Positions 53,139 to 62,426 of a stretch of 64,000 nt of DNA are shown in pieces. Every line of letters starts with the position of its first letter. Position 1 is the stretch's first letter. Location of the stretch: contig NZ_PGUY01000001.1 of the NCBI RefSeq assembly GCF_002863585.1, positions 1 to 64,000 on the forward strand, read 5' to 3'. Position numbers and translations under genes: made by a program. The stretch comes from Peribacillus deserti. Its GTDB lineage: Bacteria; Bacillota; Bacilli; Bacillales; DSM-1321. The notes below the pieces were generated by a model that saw only the letters and a program-made list of their open reading frames with translations, was not told the origin of the DNA and did no database searches.

Positions 53139-53354
53139 GGCTCTTTTCTAAAAGATTGTTGTTTTTTATTAGTTCGGTGAACCTACCCTATTGTTAAACA
53201 GGTTGATTGGAACGTAAGGTGCGAGACTCCTGCGGGACAGGTGAGACCCCACAGGCGAAGCCGAGGAGGCTCAACGCCCGCCCCGCGGAAAGCGAGCATC
53301 CTCACGTTCCAATCAACCCCCTTGTTCAAAAACAACAAAGTTTGCGAAAACAGC
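53139..53354 (-). repeat. MITE-like element A, copy 4, inverted
   Basis: It reads from GGCTCTTTTCTAAAAGATTG to ..TTTGCGAAAACAGCC on the plus strand, so it is opposite in orientation to copies 1-3. It ends 9 bp from the fumA stop codon. The core carries GGTGCGAGACTCCTGCGGGA and GGTGAGACCCCACAGGCGAA. Confidence 0.82.
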
Positions 53355-53362
53355 CTTTCCTA

Positions 53363-54913
53363 TTAATTAAATACACGCTCTTTAAATTGTGACAGTTTCT
53401 CCAGGGAGCTCAGGGAAACATCCTGATGCAGGCTGTTTCCGTGTGAGTCCATGGTCACGACTGCTGTAAAGCCTTCTACCTTCAGATGCCACATGGCTTC
53501 TGGAATGCCAAATTGCATAAGGTCCACACCTTCAACCGATTTAATGCAGTCTGCATAGTACTGTGCCGCTCCACCGATTGCGTTAAGATAAACGCCGCCG
53601 TGCTCTCCAAGGGCCTGGAGGGTTTTTGGACCCATACCGCCTTTTCCGATAACAGCACGGATGCCAAATTTCTTCATGATATCTCCCTGATATGGTTCCT
53701 CGCGGATGCTTGTCGTCGGTCCGGCAGCTTTTACATGCCAGTTGCCCGCATCGTCCTTAAGCATTACAGGGCCGCAGTGATAAATGATTTGTCCATTGAG
53801 GTCGATTGGCGCCTCATGGTCAGATAAGTATTTATGGATGGCATCACGTCCTGTATACATCATTCCATTAATACGGACAACGTCCCCTACTTTTAATTCT
53901 CTAATCTGCTCCTCTGTGATCGGAGCTTGAAGGACAACTTCACGGATGGCTGTCTCTTCTGACGAAGCTGCAACCTCTTTTTCTGCTTCAGAGGCAAAAC
54001 TGATTTTTTCCCCCTCCTGATACAGCCATTCGATCACTGCGCCAGTCTCTGGACTGATTTTGACACCAAGGCGGCGGTATGCCCAGCAGTTATAGGCAAC
54101 AGATACGAAGAAACTGGCAGGAATGCGGTGCATAACACCAATTTTACAGCCAAGAAGGGTTGTTTCTCCCCCAAAGCCCATTGTACCGATTCCAAGCTTA
54201 TTTGCATTTTCCAATACATATTCTTCCAGCTTTCGCAGGTCTTCGATCGGATTCACATCTTCCACTTCTCTAAATAGCTGTGCCTTTGCAAGATCGTACC
54301 CGGAACTGCGGTCTCCGCCGATTCCGACACCAATGAAACCAGCGCTGCAGCCCTGGCCCTGTGCCTGGTAGACAGAGTGCATGATGCATTTACGGATTCC
54401 ATCCAAATCCCGCCCTGCACGTCCAAGACCTTCAAGCTCACAAGGAAGGCTGTACTGGATATTTTTATTTTCACAACCGCCTCCCTTTAGGATAAGGCGT
54501 GCATCGATATAGTCCTGTTCCCATTGTTCGAATTTAACAACTGGGACACCAAATCCTAAATTATCACCGCTATTTTCACCAGTTAGAGAATCCACTGAGT
54601 TAGGGCGAAGCTTGCCATCCTTAGTTGCCTGTTTAATGGCATGCAGGATTGCTGCGTTTATTTCCAGCTGATTGACTCCTACCGGTGTTTTTATTTTAAA
54701 AGTAGGCAGGCCGGTATCCTGGCATATCGGCGATACATTTTCATCGGCCATTTGGATATTATCTGTTATAGTTGCTAAACTCATTGCTGCTCGAGTTCCT
54801 GCATTTTCTTGTGCCTTAGCTTTTTTGATCGCCCGGCGTACATCCTTAGGCAGATTTGTAGAGGTTTCTACAATCAGTTGATACATGCTTTCCTGAAGTT
54901 TTTCTAGATTCAC
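53363..54913 (-). CDS. Class I (iron-sulfur) fumarate hydratase
   Basis: The 516-residue protein fuses the alpha part (about 1-280, with ICQDTGLPTF, GGGCENKN and the cluster cysteines) and the beta part (about 330-516, with HCGPV, GPTTSIRE and GKGGM) of the class I Fe-S fumarases. It interconverts fumarate and malate. Class I enzymes are oxygen sensitive; many Bacillaceae carry one in addition to class II FumC. It is monocistronic. Element A copy 4 follows almost immediately. Confidence 0.92.
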   Translation of the reverse strand: MNLEKLQESMYQLIVETSTNLPKDVRRAIKKAKAQENAGTRAAMSLATITDNIQMADENVSPICQDTGLPTFKIKTPVGVNQLEINAAILHAIKQATKDGKLRPNSVDSLTGENSGDNLGFGVPVVKFEQWEQDYIDARLILKGGGCENKNIQYSLPCELEGLGRAGRDLDGIRKCIMHSVYQAQGQGCSAGFIGVGIGGDRSSGYDLAKAQLFREVEDVNPIEDLRKLEEYVLENANKLGIGTMGFGGETTLLGCKIGVMHRIPASFFVSVAYNCWAYRRLGVKISPETGAVIEWLYQEGEKISFASEAEKEVAASSEETAIREVVLQAPITEEQIRELKVGDVVRINGMMYTGRDAIHKYLSDHEAPIDLNGQIIYHCGPVMLKDDAGNWHVKAAGPTTSIREEPYQGDIMKKFGIRAVIGKGGMGPKTLQALGEHGGVYLNAIGGAAQYYADCIKSVEGVDLMQFGIPEAMWHLKVEGFTAVVTMDSHGNSLHQDVSLSSLEKLSQFKERVFN

Positions 54914-55158
54914 TTTACTTCCCCCTGTGCTCCCAAGCTAATTGATCTATACAACTGTTAAAGCGGGCCAAATTCTATGTTCTGATTATATATAAAATTC
55001 TAAAATACTAACGTCTACATTATACTCCTATCTTTTTTTTTCGAAAAGGGTTTGCGTGCAAACGGTAACAACTTTTGAACACTTTAAGTAAAAAGCAGGA
55101 AAATATGCACACTAAAAAGAACTCTAATATATCTTTTTATATTACCGGAGGGATATTG

Positions 55159-55737
55159 ATGAATTTTCCAGAACTGAATACACAACGCCTTATTTTAAAA
55201 GAAATAACAGAGGAAGATGCACAAAGATTGTATGAGATTTTTTCCTCTCAAGAAGTGACCAGGTACTATGGCATGGATCCCTTCACAACCATCGAACAAG
55301 CGGCAAACTTAATTCATTCTTTTCAAAAAACATTTACTGAAAAGAGAGCCGTACGCTGGGGAATCATCCTAAAAGAAAATGGCACTTTGATTGGCACGAT
55401 TGGGCTAAATAATCTTCAAGTTGGGAATAAGCGCACCGAGATCGGCTATGAGCTTCACCCTGACTACTGGAGAAAAGGCTACGTTTCTGAGGCTCTGCAG
55501 GAAGTGTTAAGACATATATTTGAAGACATCGGTATCCACCGCGCTGGGGCAGTAACCTTTCCAGAGAACAAAGCTTCCTCTGATTTATTGAAGAAATTAT
55601 CTTTTAAGGAAGAAGGGCTGTTAAGGGGGTACATTTTCCAAGGCGGCAGTTCTCATGACGCTTGTGTTTTCTCCCTATTAAAACCAGAATGGGAGGCACA
55701 AAAAAGAAAAAAAGGCGAGTACAGCCGCTTAGGCTAA
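55159..55737 (+). CDS. GNAT acetyltransferase, RimJ/RimL type
   Basis: The protein has 192 residues from ATG 55159, which follows CCGGAGGGATATTG; upstream in-frame codons have no ribosome site. It is a GNAT domain with N-terminal LNTQRLILKEITEEDAQRLYEI, acetyl-CoA motif ELHPDYWRKGYVSEALQ and HRAGAVTFPENKASSDLLKKLSF. RimJ/L-like enzymes acetylate protein N-termini or small molecules; the target here is unknown. It is convergent with the SE1561 gene. Confidence 0.87.
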   Translation: MNFPELNTQRLILKEITEEDAQRLYEIFSSQEVTRYYGMDPFTTIEQAANLIHSFQKTFTEKRAVRWGIILKENGTLIGTIGLNNLQVGNKRTEIGYELHPDYWRKGYVSEALQEVLRHIFEDIGIHRAGAVTFPENKASSDLLKKLSFKEEGLLRGYIFQGGSSHDACVFSLLKPEWEAQKRKKGEYSRLG

Positions 55738-55749
55738 ACTCACCCTCTC

Positions 55750-55929
55750 TTATCTTTTTTTAAATTGCTCTACTTTCACTTCGAGATCATCCAGCATTTC
55801 AATCAGCCGATCAATATCCTCAAGCTGGGCATCTTCTGGATCGATATTATCCAGAACTTCAATAAACATGGATAAGCGCTGTTTCAGATAGCTTACTTGA
55901 CCATTTTGGTCTTCTATAGCTTTTCCCAT
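55750..55929 (-). CDS. SE1561 family small protein
   Basis: The 59-residue acidic helical protein (core YLKQRLSMFIEVLDNIDPED, then LEDIDRLIEMLDDLEVKVEQF) matches the uncharacterised SE1561 family of Firmicutes. GAAAGGATGACGTAA precedes the ATG at 55929. It stops 13 bp from the convergent acetyltransferase gene. Confidence 0.78.
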   Translation of the reverse strand: MGKAIEDQNGQVSYLKQRLSMFIEVLDNIDPEDAQLEDIDRLIEMLDDLEVKVEQFKKR

Positions 55930-56082
55930 TTACGTCATCCTTTCATTTGCTAAGATTCCTATAAGTAAGAACAGGGAAACCGTTCCCTGTCTTATTTCTC
56001 CCCAATTATAGAGCTTAAAGGGAATTATTGATAGTTTTTCGGCATCTAAATTGAAAAAACAGCCATTAATTTAGGCTGCGAA

Positions 56083-56235
56083 CTATGAGTTTTGCTTATT
56101 CTTCCCATTTACAGCTTTACGCGATAAACGATCGTTCTCTAGTCCGGTCCTGCTGAATGCATTATCGCTTTCAAGAGGGTTTTTTACAGGACCTCCACCC
56201 ATATTCCTATCCAGTCCATTGTTTCCTTTTGGCAA
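56083..56235 (-). CDS. Small hydrophilic protein, TTG start
   Basis: The 50-residue ORF starts MPKGNNGLDRNMGGGPVKNP and continues LESDNAFSRTGLENDRLSRK. The TTG at 56235 follows GGGGGGACTTAAT. Gly/Asn-rich composition and small size resemble minor spore proteins, but no family is recognised. The upstream gap to yfkAB is a divergent promoter region. Confidence 0.55.
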   Translation of the reverse strand: MPKGNNGLDRNMGGGPVKNPLESDNAFSRTGLENDRLSRKAVNGKNKQNS

Positions 56236-56409
56236 ATTAAGTCCCCCCTATCTTCATTAGTCCTTTATATTATTTCTTATTTACATGTTTCAATGCGTTT
56301 TTTAGAAAGAGGTGACAGCAAAAAAAGAGCTGTCGGCATAAGTATTTGACATATATTTTTTACTTCACCATAATTGTTTAGTATTTCTAATAGTTAGGGG
56401 AAGCCATCT

Positions 56410-57534
56410 ATGATTGAACAAAAACGTAAACCGATCTCTATTTCCCACGATCCGTGGGAAGCCTATATGGATATCGAGCAGTACGGAAAGTTAACACTGT
56501 CCAATATTGAATTTACAACAACCACGCTTTGCAATATGAGGTGTGAGCACTGTGCAGTAGGATATACTTTACAGACAAAAGACCCGGAGGCCCTGCCTCT
56601 CAATCTCCTACTACAAAGGCTTGATGAAGTCCCGACTCTCCGCTCACTTAGTATAACCGGAGGAGAACCGATGCTCTCTAAGCAGTCCATGAACAACTAT
56701 GTACTGCCCCTGCTGAAGTATGCGCACCAGAGAGGAATCCGCACTCAGATTAATTCGAATTTAACCCTGGATATCAAAAGATATGAACAAATCATCCCTT
56801 ATCTGGATGTCCTCCATATATCTCATAACTGGGGTACAATGGACGAATTTATCGACACCGGCTTCGCGATGATGGAAAGAAAGCCAGACCGGAGCGCACG
56901 GGCTAAACTGTTTACCCGGATGATTGAGAACAGCAGATACTTGTCCGATGCTGGTGTGCTGGTTTCTGCTGAAACGATGCTGAACAAGCGTACTCTCCCA
57001 TACTTGGAGCATATCCATCATCAAATCGTTGAAGAAATGGGCTGTAAAAGACACGAAATTCACCCAATGTACCCCAGTGATTTTGCTTCCGCAATTGAAT
57101 CGCTGCCATTGGATGAAATACGCGGAGCCATCCATAGACTGCTGGATACCCGCAGCGAAGACATTTGGATGCTGTTTGGCACCCTTCCGTTTTATCCTTG
57201 CAGCAGTAATGACCATGATGCAGAACTTCTTCAGAGGCTTTATAATTCTAAAAATGTCACTGTCCGTAATGATCCAGATGGGCGTTCCAGGCTCAATGTG
57301 AATATTTTTACCGGCGAGGTGATTGTAACAGACTTCGGAGATGCCCCCGCCTTAGGCAATATTACCGAAAATACCCTCCAGGAATCTTATGATAAATGGC
57401 TTGATTCTGGATTGGCCCGGCAGCTAAACTGCCATTGCCCGGCTGTTAAATGTCTGGGTCCTAATGTCCTGGTGAAGGATGCCTATTATAAAGAAATTGA
57501 TTTTACGAATAGGAAATCGAGGCTTTACCGTTAA
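56410..57534 (+). CDS. yfkAB: YfkAB, radical SAM/CxCxxxxC motif protein
   Basis: The 374-residue radical SAM enzyme has an N-terminal cluster motif CX3CX2C in TTLCNMRCEHC (about residues 42-50), SAM-binding SITGGEPML, and the C-terminal CHCPAVKC (CxCxxxxC) that names the YfkAB subfamily. In B. subtilis this gene is annotated yfkA/yfkB. The substrate is unknown. It is monocistronic, and its 3' side carries phased array 3. Confidence 0.9.
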   Translation: MIEQKRKPISISHDPWEAYMDIEQYGKLTLSNIEFTTTTLCNMRCEHCAVGYTLQTKDPEALPLNLLLQRLDEVPTLRSLSITGGEPMLSKQSMNNYVLPLLKYAHQRGIRTQINSNLTLDIKRYEQIIPYLDVLHISHNWGTMDEFIDTGFAMMERKPDRSARAKLFTRMIENSRYLSDAGVLVSAETMLNKRTLPYLEHIHHQIVEEMGCKRHEIHPMYPSDFASAIESLPLDEIRGAIHRLLDTRSEDIWMLFGTLPFYPCSSNDHDAELLQRLYNSKNVTVRNDPDGRSRLNVNIFTGEVIVTDFGDAPALGNITENTLQESYDKWLDSGLARQLNCHCPAVKCLGPNVLVKDAYYKEIDFTNRKSRLYR

Positions 57535-57668
57535 TTAAGAGCGCGGGCTTTGGCTAAAATAAAGGTGACTGCTATTTCCATACAGGCTGCTAAAACAGAT
57601 GAATGAATTCAATTTTAAGCTCTTGAGAAATGGGAGAGACCAGGGATGGATATGAATGCAGTTTAAGA

Positions 57669-57840
57669 TAAGCAGATATGTACTAACATAAGCATAAATC
57701 AAAATACAGAAGCATATCATAAATAAGTTAAGCATAGGTAAACATAAGATAAGCATAAACCTTAAAAACATAAGCATAAATCAACAAAAGGTAAGCATAA
57801 AACCTAGAAACATAAGCATAAATCCGTAAAAGGCAAGCAT
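57669..57840 (-). repeat. Phased ATGCTTA array 3 (reads TAAGCAT on plus; 20-21 bp period)
   Basis: TAAGCAT or close variants start on the plus strand at 57669, 57689, 57709, 57729, 57750, 57771, 57792, 57813 and 57834. Intervals are 20 for the first four and 21 for the rest. It is usually followed by AAA and surrounded by unrelated spacers. It lies between the convergent genes yfkAB and yfkD. No gene is supported in 57535-58222. Confidence 0.85.
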
Positions 57841-57970
57841 AAAGCAAAAGTGCGTGCCAATCGTATCGCATTTTCGCTTCTTTTTGTAAGAATTATTAAC
57901 GATTAGCTTAAAACAGCGTGCAATTTTACAAATCACTATGGTTTTTCACAGAAATTGAGTCACTAAGCTG

Positions 57971-58002
57971 AAAAAGAACTCTCACTGAAGGGAGTTCTTT
58001 TT
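57971..58002 (+). terminator. Terminator downstream of array 3
   Basis: AAAAAGAACTC and GAGTTCTTTTT form a perfect 11-bp stem with a 10-base loop and T-runs on both strands. It lies ~440 bp past yfkAB, so a yfkAB transcript reaching it would contain the whole array. Confidence 0.78.
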
Positions 58003-58222
58003 CATTATTCCCGGATGATTGTGAATTTAAATTCTGATGAATCCTACAATGTCTCTCAAATTATATAGATTCAGTCACAGATACTAGCTTCAAGAAAATG
58101 CGTAAAACACCCATGGTCTAAACAGCGGCCAGACTACTGAACGGTATAAATTCTGCCTAAACTGCCTTTGCTTGCTCTAAAACCTCCGCGCACTCTAACT
58201 TCTTCCAAACCGAATTCCCCTA

Positions 58223-58251
58223 AAGAAAAAACTCCCCAGCGCAGGGGAGTT
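58223..58251 (-). terminator. Intrinsic terminator after yfkD
   Basis: On the minus strand AACTCCCC and GGGGAGTT with a 6-base loop are followed by TTTTTTCTTT, next to the yfkD stop. Confidence 0.82.
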
Positions 58252-58259
58252 CTTCTACT

Positions 58260-59072
58260 TTATTTCGGCCGTCCTGATACCATGAAGCTAAAGGATAAGT
58301 GATCCTGAATTGGAATCCAGGCGCCTATTCCCTGTGATGTTACATTTTTAACGGTGATGTACCGTTTGGTGCCTTTCAGGGTTAGATATACTTCACCATA
58401 TGTGACTTTCCCTTTTTCATTGACTGCTGATGCATAGGCGTGAAGATAACCCATCCGTTTGGCTGGAATGTTGTAGATTCTATCCTTTTTTGTTCCGTTG
58501 CCGATGATTGCTTCATAGGCCAGCGGCAGCTTTGTTTTTTCTGAAGCCTTGATAAGCATCATTTTATGAACGTCTGCCGCAGCTGGTATTTTAGCTGTAA
58601 GTCCGCCGCGGACCGTTTTTTGTGCTTCCTGGACATAGTGAATCTGATAGGCTGAGTCTCCGCCCCGATTATCATAATAGTTCGTGTTGATTTTTTGGTA
58701 CTCCCAGTTAGGGGCACTTTCAACGGATTGGTAATTTAGAGCCCAGTGTCCTAGATAAACGGTTGCGCGGTATCCCAGTGCAAATGGGCTTTTATTAATG
58801 GTCGTTTCATTAAGCATGCGGATAAGTTCAGGATTATCTATTTTTACATTAGAGGACTTAATCAGCTGCTTTGTCAGCTTGCTTGGTTCTAAGTATGGCA
58901 TATCCTGTGAAGCGTTCGGAAAGGTATTTTCCTTGGTGATATTTAATACCGACTGAGGGACTGCTGCTGCCGGTTTATGTTTACCGCTTATAGGCCTAGC
59001 AGAAGCCATAGATGCGCCAGAACCAGCTATAAGTGCAAAACAAAGTGATAGGGTTAAAGCGATTCTTTTCAT
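58260..59072 (-). CDS. yfkD: YfkD family secreted protein
   Basis: The 270-residue protein has a signal peptide (residues 1-~25, ending SMASA). The mature part contains the family blocks LGYRATVYLGHWALNYQS and GLTAKIPAAADVHKMMLIK and ends IPIQDHLSFSFMVSGRPK. YfkD is an uncharacterised secreted or surface protein of spore formers. The yfkD-yfkE-yfkF neighbourhood agrees with B. subtilis. Confidence 0.87.
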   Translation of the reverse strand: MKRIALTLSLCFALIAGSGASMASARPISGKHKPAAAVPQSVLNITKENTFPNASQDMPYLEPSKLTKQLIKSSNVKIDNPELIRMLNETTINKSPFALGYRATVYLGHWALNYQSVESAPNWEYQKINTNYYDNRGGDSAYQIHYVQEAQKTVRGGLTAKIPAAADVHKMMLIKASEKTKLPLAYEAIIGNGTKKDRIYNIPAKRMGYLHAYASAVNEKGKVTYGEVYLTLKGTKRYITVKNVTSQGIGAWIPIQDHLSFSFMVSGRPK

Positions 59073-59206
59073 GTTGCACTCTCCTTATATGCTTTAGAAT
59101 CTTGATACACATAGGATGCTCGAATTGGTTTAGATTATGCAGACTGACGATCAGCAAAAGACTTTTTTCCTTAATAAATTGTAACACTTTTGTAAATTTC
59201 AGAATA

Positions 59207-59488
59207 TTTACAAATTTCCATCAACATGCTATGATTAGGTTACATCAAAAGCGAAGGAGGCGAAATCGTTCATACCCATCTACATATAGGGAGGTATGCC
59301 TATACAATCAGATTTCAGCTTTATATGTGCAGAAAATTGGTTAATGGTTAAAATGGTTTCGCTAGAGAAGTTAAACAGCCTGGGGGTGGATTAGCGAGAA
59401 ATAATTATTAGAAGATCCCTGAATGAAAATATGATATTTTGTATATGAATGACTCTGCACCCTAATAAAGTAGTGCAGAGTCATTTTT
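59207..59488 (+). ncRNA. Candidate unannotated transcript (promoter to terminator)
   Basis: TTTACA (59207-59212), a 17-bp spacer and TATGAT (59230-59235) form a near-consensus SigA promoter. About 245 nt later ATGACTCTGCAC (59449-59460) and GTGCAGAGTCAT (59473-59484) make a perfect 12-bp terminator stem with T4GGT5. The only ORFs between are under 45 codons and poorly placed; for example a 32-codon ATG ORF has its GGGAGGT directly against the ATG. GAAGGAGGCG also occurs without a standard start nearby. It could be a small RNA or encode a very small peptide. Confidence 0.45.
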
Positions 59489-59497
59489 GGTTTTTAA

Positions 59498-59594
59498 TCC
59501 AGCTGGTGACACCCCGCGGTCATACGCCAAGGTGTTAAAAGGCAAAAGCGATCCTTTAAGACCGATTTACTTATGTCTTTCAGGTGCCTTCCTT
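59498..59594 (+). repeat. Repeat B family element, truncated
   Basis: CCAGCTGGTGACACC..GGTCATACGCCAAGG, AAAAGGCAAAAGCG and CTTATGTCTTTCAGGTG follow the same block order as 15277-15372. Confidence 0.6.
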
Positions 59595-59654
59595 TATGAA
59601 ACCATGTTTCCTGAGGAAATTATCATTTTCATGATTCTGTAAATTCCTTATTTA

Positions 59655-59880
59655 TAGCACCGCTCTCGGCTTTTATGTTATCCAGTTCCAAGCCGACTTC
59701 TTTTGAGTCATAAGCCAATCATTCCATGAGAAGCAAACTTCTTCTCCCGACCGCTCGTCTTATGCTTCTCTGGCGCACTACGCACAGGATGTGCACCCAG
59801 GCGAATCCACAGGACCTTGCGGTAAGTGGGGGCTAAACTTCTGCACGCTGTCGATCGCCAATTAGTAAGTCTTCTTTATG
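59655..59880 (+). repeat. Repeat B family element with CACAGGA hairpin module
   Basis: It has AGCACCGCTCTCGGCTTTTATG, TATCCAGTTCCAAGCCGAC and GTCATAAGCCAATC as in other B copies. Then come GCACAGGATGTGC and CCACAGGACC, resembling the TGCACAGGATGTGCA and TCACAGGACGTGA hairpins in the rRNA leader at 72-115. Confidence 0.6.
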
Positions 59881-59925
59881 AGGCGGCTCCTCCACTTTCG
59901 TTCTGGAGCGGTTTCGGCTTTTTTC

Positions 59926-60981
59926 TTACAAAAGATAAAAACCGATCCCCATAATTACATAAGCAGCCAATAAAGTAAGTCCCTCAAACCAGTTTGTTTC
60001 CCCGTCATTCGAGAGCATGATCATCAGGAATACGGAAGTGACCATGGCCGTAAGCTCCGGCCAGGTAAAGACAAGCGGCATTGCATCTGGAAATAAAAGT
60101 GAGACCAGTACAAGCAGCGGTGCTACAAACATGGCTATTTGCAATGTAGAACCCACAGCGATCTCAACTGCTATGTCCATTTTATTTTTATATGCCATAA
60201 CAATGGCTGATGCATGTTCAGCGGCATTACCCACTATCGCAACAACAATGATCCCTATGAATAGCTCCGACCAGCCAAATGTATGCCCAACCTCCTCAAA
60301 CGTATGTACAAGGTGTTCCGAAACATAAGCAACCGCAACAGTTGCAACAGCCAGCACAGTTATTGCCTTTCCCTTTTTCCACTCCGGTTCTTCGTGCTCA
60401 TGACTGTTTTCATTGCTATGCTGGTATACTCCGCGGTGGGTAACCAGCTTAAAGAATAGGGCTGCCAGATATAAAACAATCATTATGATTGAAATCCCAA
60501 TGCTTAGAGTCAATGTTTTATGATCGTTCATCTCCAGACTGAATACCTCTGGAATAATAAATGCCAGAATGACTGCGAAAATCAGCAGACCTGAATTGTG
60601 CCTTGCATCAAAGACATTGAATTTCTGCCTTTTGTATTTCAACCCCCCAATAAAGAATGAGAGACCTGCCACCAGAAGAAGATTCCCGATAACAGAACCG
60701 GTCAGGGATGCGAGGACGACCTCCACCAGTCCTGCCTGCAGAGCAAAAATGGAAATGATCAGCTCAACTGCATTTCCAAACGTAGCATTTAACAGACCGC
60801 CGATGCGCGGGCCTGTTGTGATGGCCAGACTTTCTGTCGCGCGGCCCATAAAACTTGATAGAGCTACGATTGTAAGACAGTAGACGATGAACATTAATAT
60901 GGTCGGCCAATGCATAATTGAACCGATTACCGATAGGGGGACCCCGATCAGCACTGAGATTAAAAAGATTTTATTAACCAT
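59926..60981 (-). CDS. yfkE: Calcium/proton antiporter (CaCA family), YfkE
   Basis: The 351-residue CAX-type antiporter has about eleven membrane helices and the two inverted alpha-repeats NATFGNAVELIISIFAL and VGNAAEHASAIVMA. An acidic, His-rich loop (HSNENSHEHEEPEW, near residue 190) separates the halves, as in Cax proteins. It exports Ca2+ in exchange for H+. Its order with yfkD and divergent yfkF matches B. subtilis YfkE. Confidence 0.93.
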   Translation of the reverse strand: MVNKIFLISVLIGVPLSVIGSIMHWPTILMFIVYCLTIVALSSFMGRATESLAITTGPRIGGLLNATFGNAVELIISIFALQAGLVEVVLASLTGSVIGNLLLVAGLSFFIGGLKYKRQKFNVFDARHNSGLLIFAVILAFIIPEVFSLEMNDHKTLTLSIGISIIMIVLYLAALFFKLVTHRGVYQHSNENSHEHEEPEWKKGKAITVLAVATVAVAYVSEHLVHTFEEVGHTFGWSELFIGIIVVAIVGNAAEHASAIVMAYKNKMDIAVEIAVGSTLQIAMFVAPLLVLVSLLFPDAMPLVFTWPELTAMVTSVFLMIMLSNDGETNWFEGLTLLAAYVIMGIGFYLL

Positions 60982-61149
60982 ATTTTCCTCCTATATTTAT
61001 AGAAACTTTTTTATATAGATATCTTACTATAGTTAGGCAGTTAAATCCCTTATCTATCCGCATGAATAGTCTTTACCTCATTTTCTGCTTGCATAATCCT
61101 CCTTAATACTAGTAACATCAAGTATTATCAATTCCTTGGGAGAGAACAC

Positions 61150-62328
61150 ATGAATCAGTCAAGATTTCACTTTTGGATTATTGTCAGTATTGTAGGAATT
61201 TCAGGATTTTCACAAGGGATGCTGCTGCCTCTGCTTGCCATTATTTTCGAAAATCATGGCGTCAGCTCCTCGATTAACGGACTTCATGCAACCGGTCTGT
61301 ATATTGGAATCCTTCTCGCCTCCCCTTTTATGGAGCAGCCTCTCAGAAAACTCGGCTATAAAAAAATGATCTTAATAGGGGGAGGTACCGTATTCATTTC
61401 ACTCTTTATGTTTCCACTATGGAATAGCATATGGTTTTGGTTTGCTCTTAGGATGCTGATTGGAATCGGGGACCACATGCTCCATTTTGCTACCCAAACA
61501 TGGATTACAGCTTCCTCGCCACTTGAATCCCGGGGTAAAAATGTCTCAATTTACGGCCTTTTTTTCGGTCTGGGCTTTGCGGCAGGACCTGTACTAACCA
61601 ACTTGGTTGAGATTAATGAAAACCTCCCATTTTTTATTTCCTCAAGTATTAGTTTACTTGCATGGCTGACGTTATTCTTATTAAATAATGACTTTCCTGA
61701 ACAAACGGGGGATACCGTATCATTTGCGGGCACAATAAGTAGGTTTAGAAAGGTCTCACGATATGCATGGCTGGCATTTCTTCCTACATTTTCGTATGGC
61801 TTTGTTGAAGCATCACTCAATGGAAATTTCCCAGTCTATGCGCTTAGAAACGGTATTGATGTATCAGCCGTATCTATCCTGCTGCCAGCGTTTGCGCTCG
61901 GTGCTATAATTACTCAATTTCCTCTTGGGTGGCTCAGTGATAAAATCGGCAGAAAAAAAGTGCTTCTTCTCGTCATGTTATCCGGCTTCATATTTTTTAT
62001 GCTGGCTGGGTTAAATAAGGATTCTTTTGCAGGTTTATTTATCTGCTTTTTATTAGCTGGCATGATGACAGGCTCCACCTTCTCATTAGGCATCAGCTAT
62101 ATGGCTGATTTGACACCTTCCCGCCTGCTCCCCGCGGGCAACTTAATGTGCGGGATCTGCTTTAGCGTAGGAAGCCTTGCTGGTCCTTTCTTTGGCGGTG
62201 TTGTAATTGAGTATATTTCAGGAGCCGGCTTTTTCTATGTGATCAGCGGCATATTTTTCATCTGCTTTTTATTATTGGCTTTATTCAAACCATTAAGCCC
62301 AGAGAAACAAGAGTCCATGTCGCTTTAA
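61150..62328 (+). CDS. yfkF: MFS transporter (YfkF-like)
   Basis: The 392-residue protein has 12 predicted membrane helices and MFS features, including the loop 2-3 region (EQPLRKLGYKKM) and loop 8-9 GWLSDKIGRKKVLL. It is probably a drug-type efflux pump; substrate unknown. CTTGGGAGAGAACAC precedes the ATG. It is divergent from yfkE, as in B. subtilis. Confidence 0.85.
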   Translation: MNQSRFHFWIIVSIVGISGFSQGMLLPLLAIIFENHGVSSSINGLHATGLYIGILLASPFMEQPLRKLGYKKMILIGGGTVFISLFMFPLWNSIWFWFALRMLIGIGDHMLHFATQTWITASSPLESRGKNVSIYGLFFGLGFAAGPVLTNLVEINENLPFFISSSISLLAWLTLFLLNNDFPEQTGDTVSFAGTISRFRKVSRYAWLAFLPTFSYGFVEASLNGNFPVYALRNGIDVSAVSILLPAFALGAIITQFPLGWLSDKIGRKKVLLLVMLSGFIFFMLAGLNKDSFAGLFICFLLAGMMTGSTFSLGISYMADLTPSRLLPAGNLMCGICFSVGSLAGPFFGGVVIEYISGAGFFYVISGIFFICFLLLALFKPLSPEKQESMSL

Positions 62329-62426
62329 CACCGGTACACGCTCGTTTAGCAGGGGAAAAACAAGGGTACAGACATTTAACTTAAAATATTTTTTCCATTC
62401 ATCTTCCTTTTAGTTTGACTGTATGG

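Noticed and set aside
53207-53392. ORFs within the element A copies (also 49131-49364)
   Set aside because: They arise from the GC-rich repeat core, occur in any orientation and lack ribosome sites or protein-like conservation.
59033-59344. 103-codon plus-strand ORF over the yfkD start
   Set aside because: It begins antisense to the yfkD signal peptide and has no ribosome site. The promoter at 59207 lies inside it, so it cannot be the product of that transcript.
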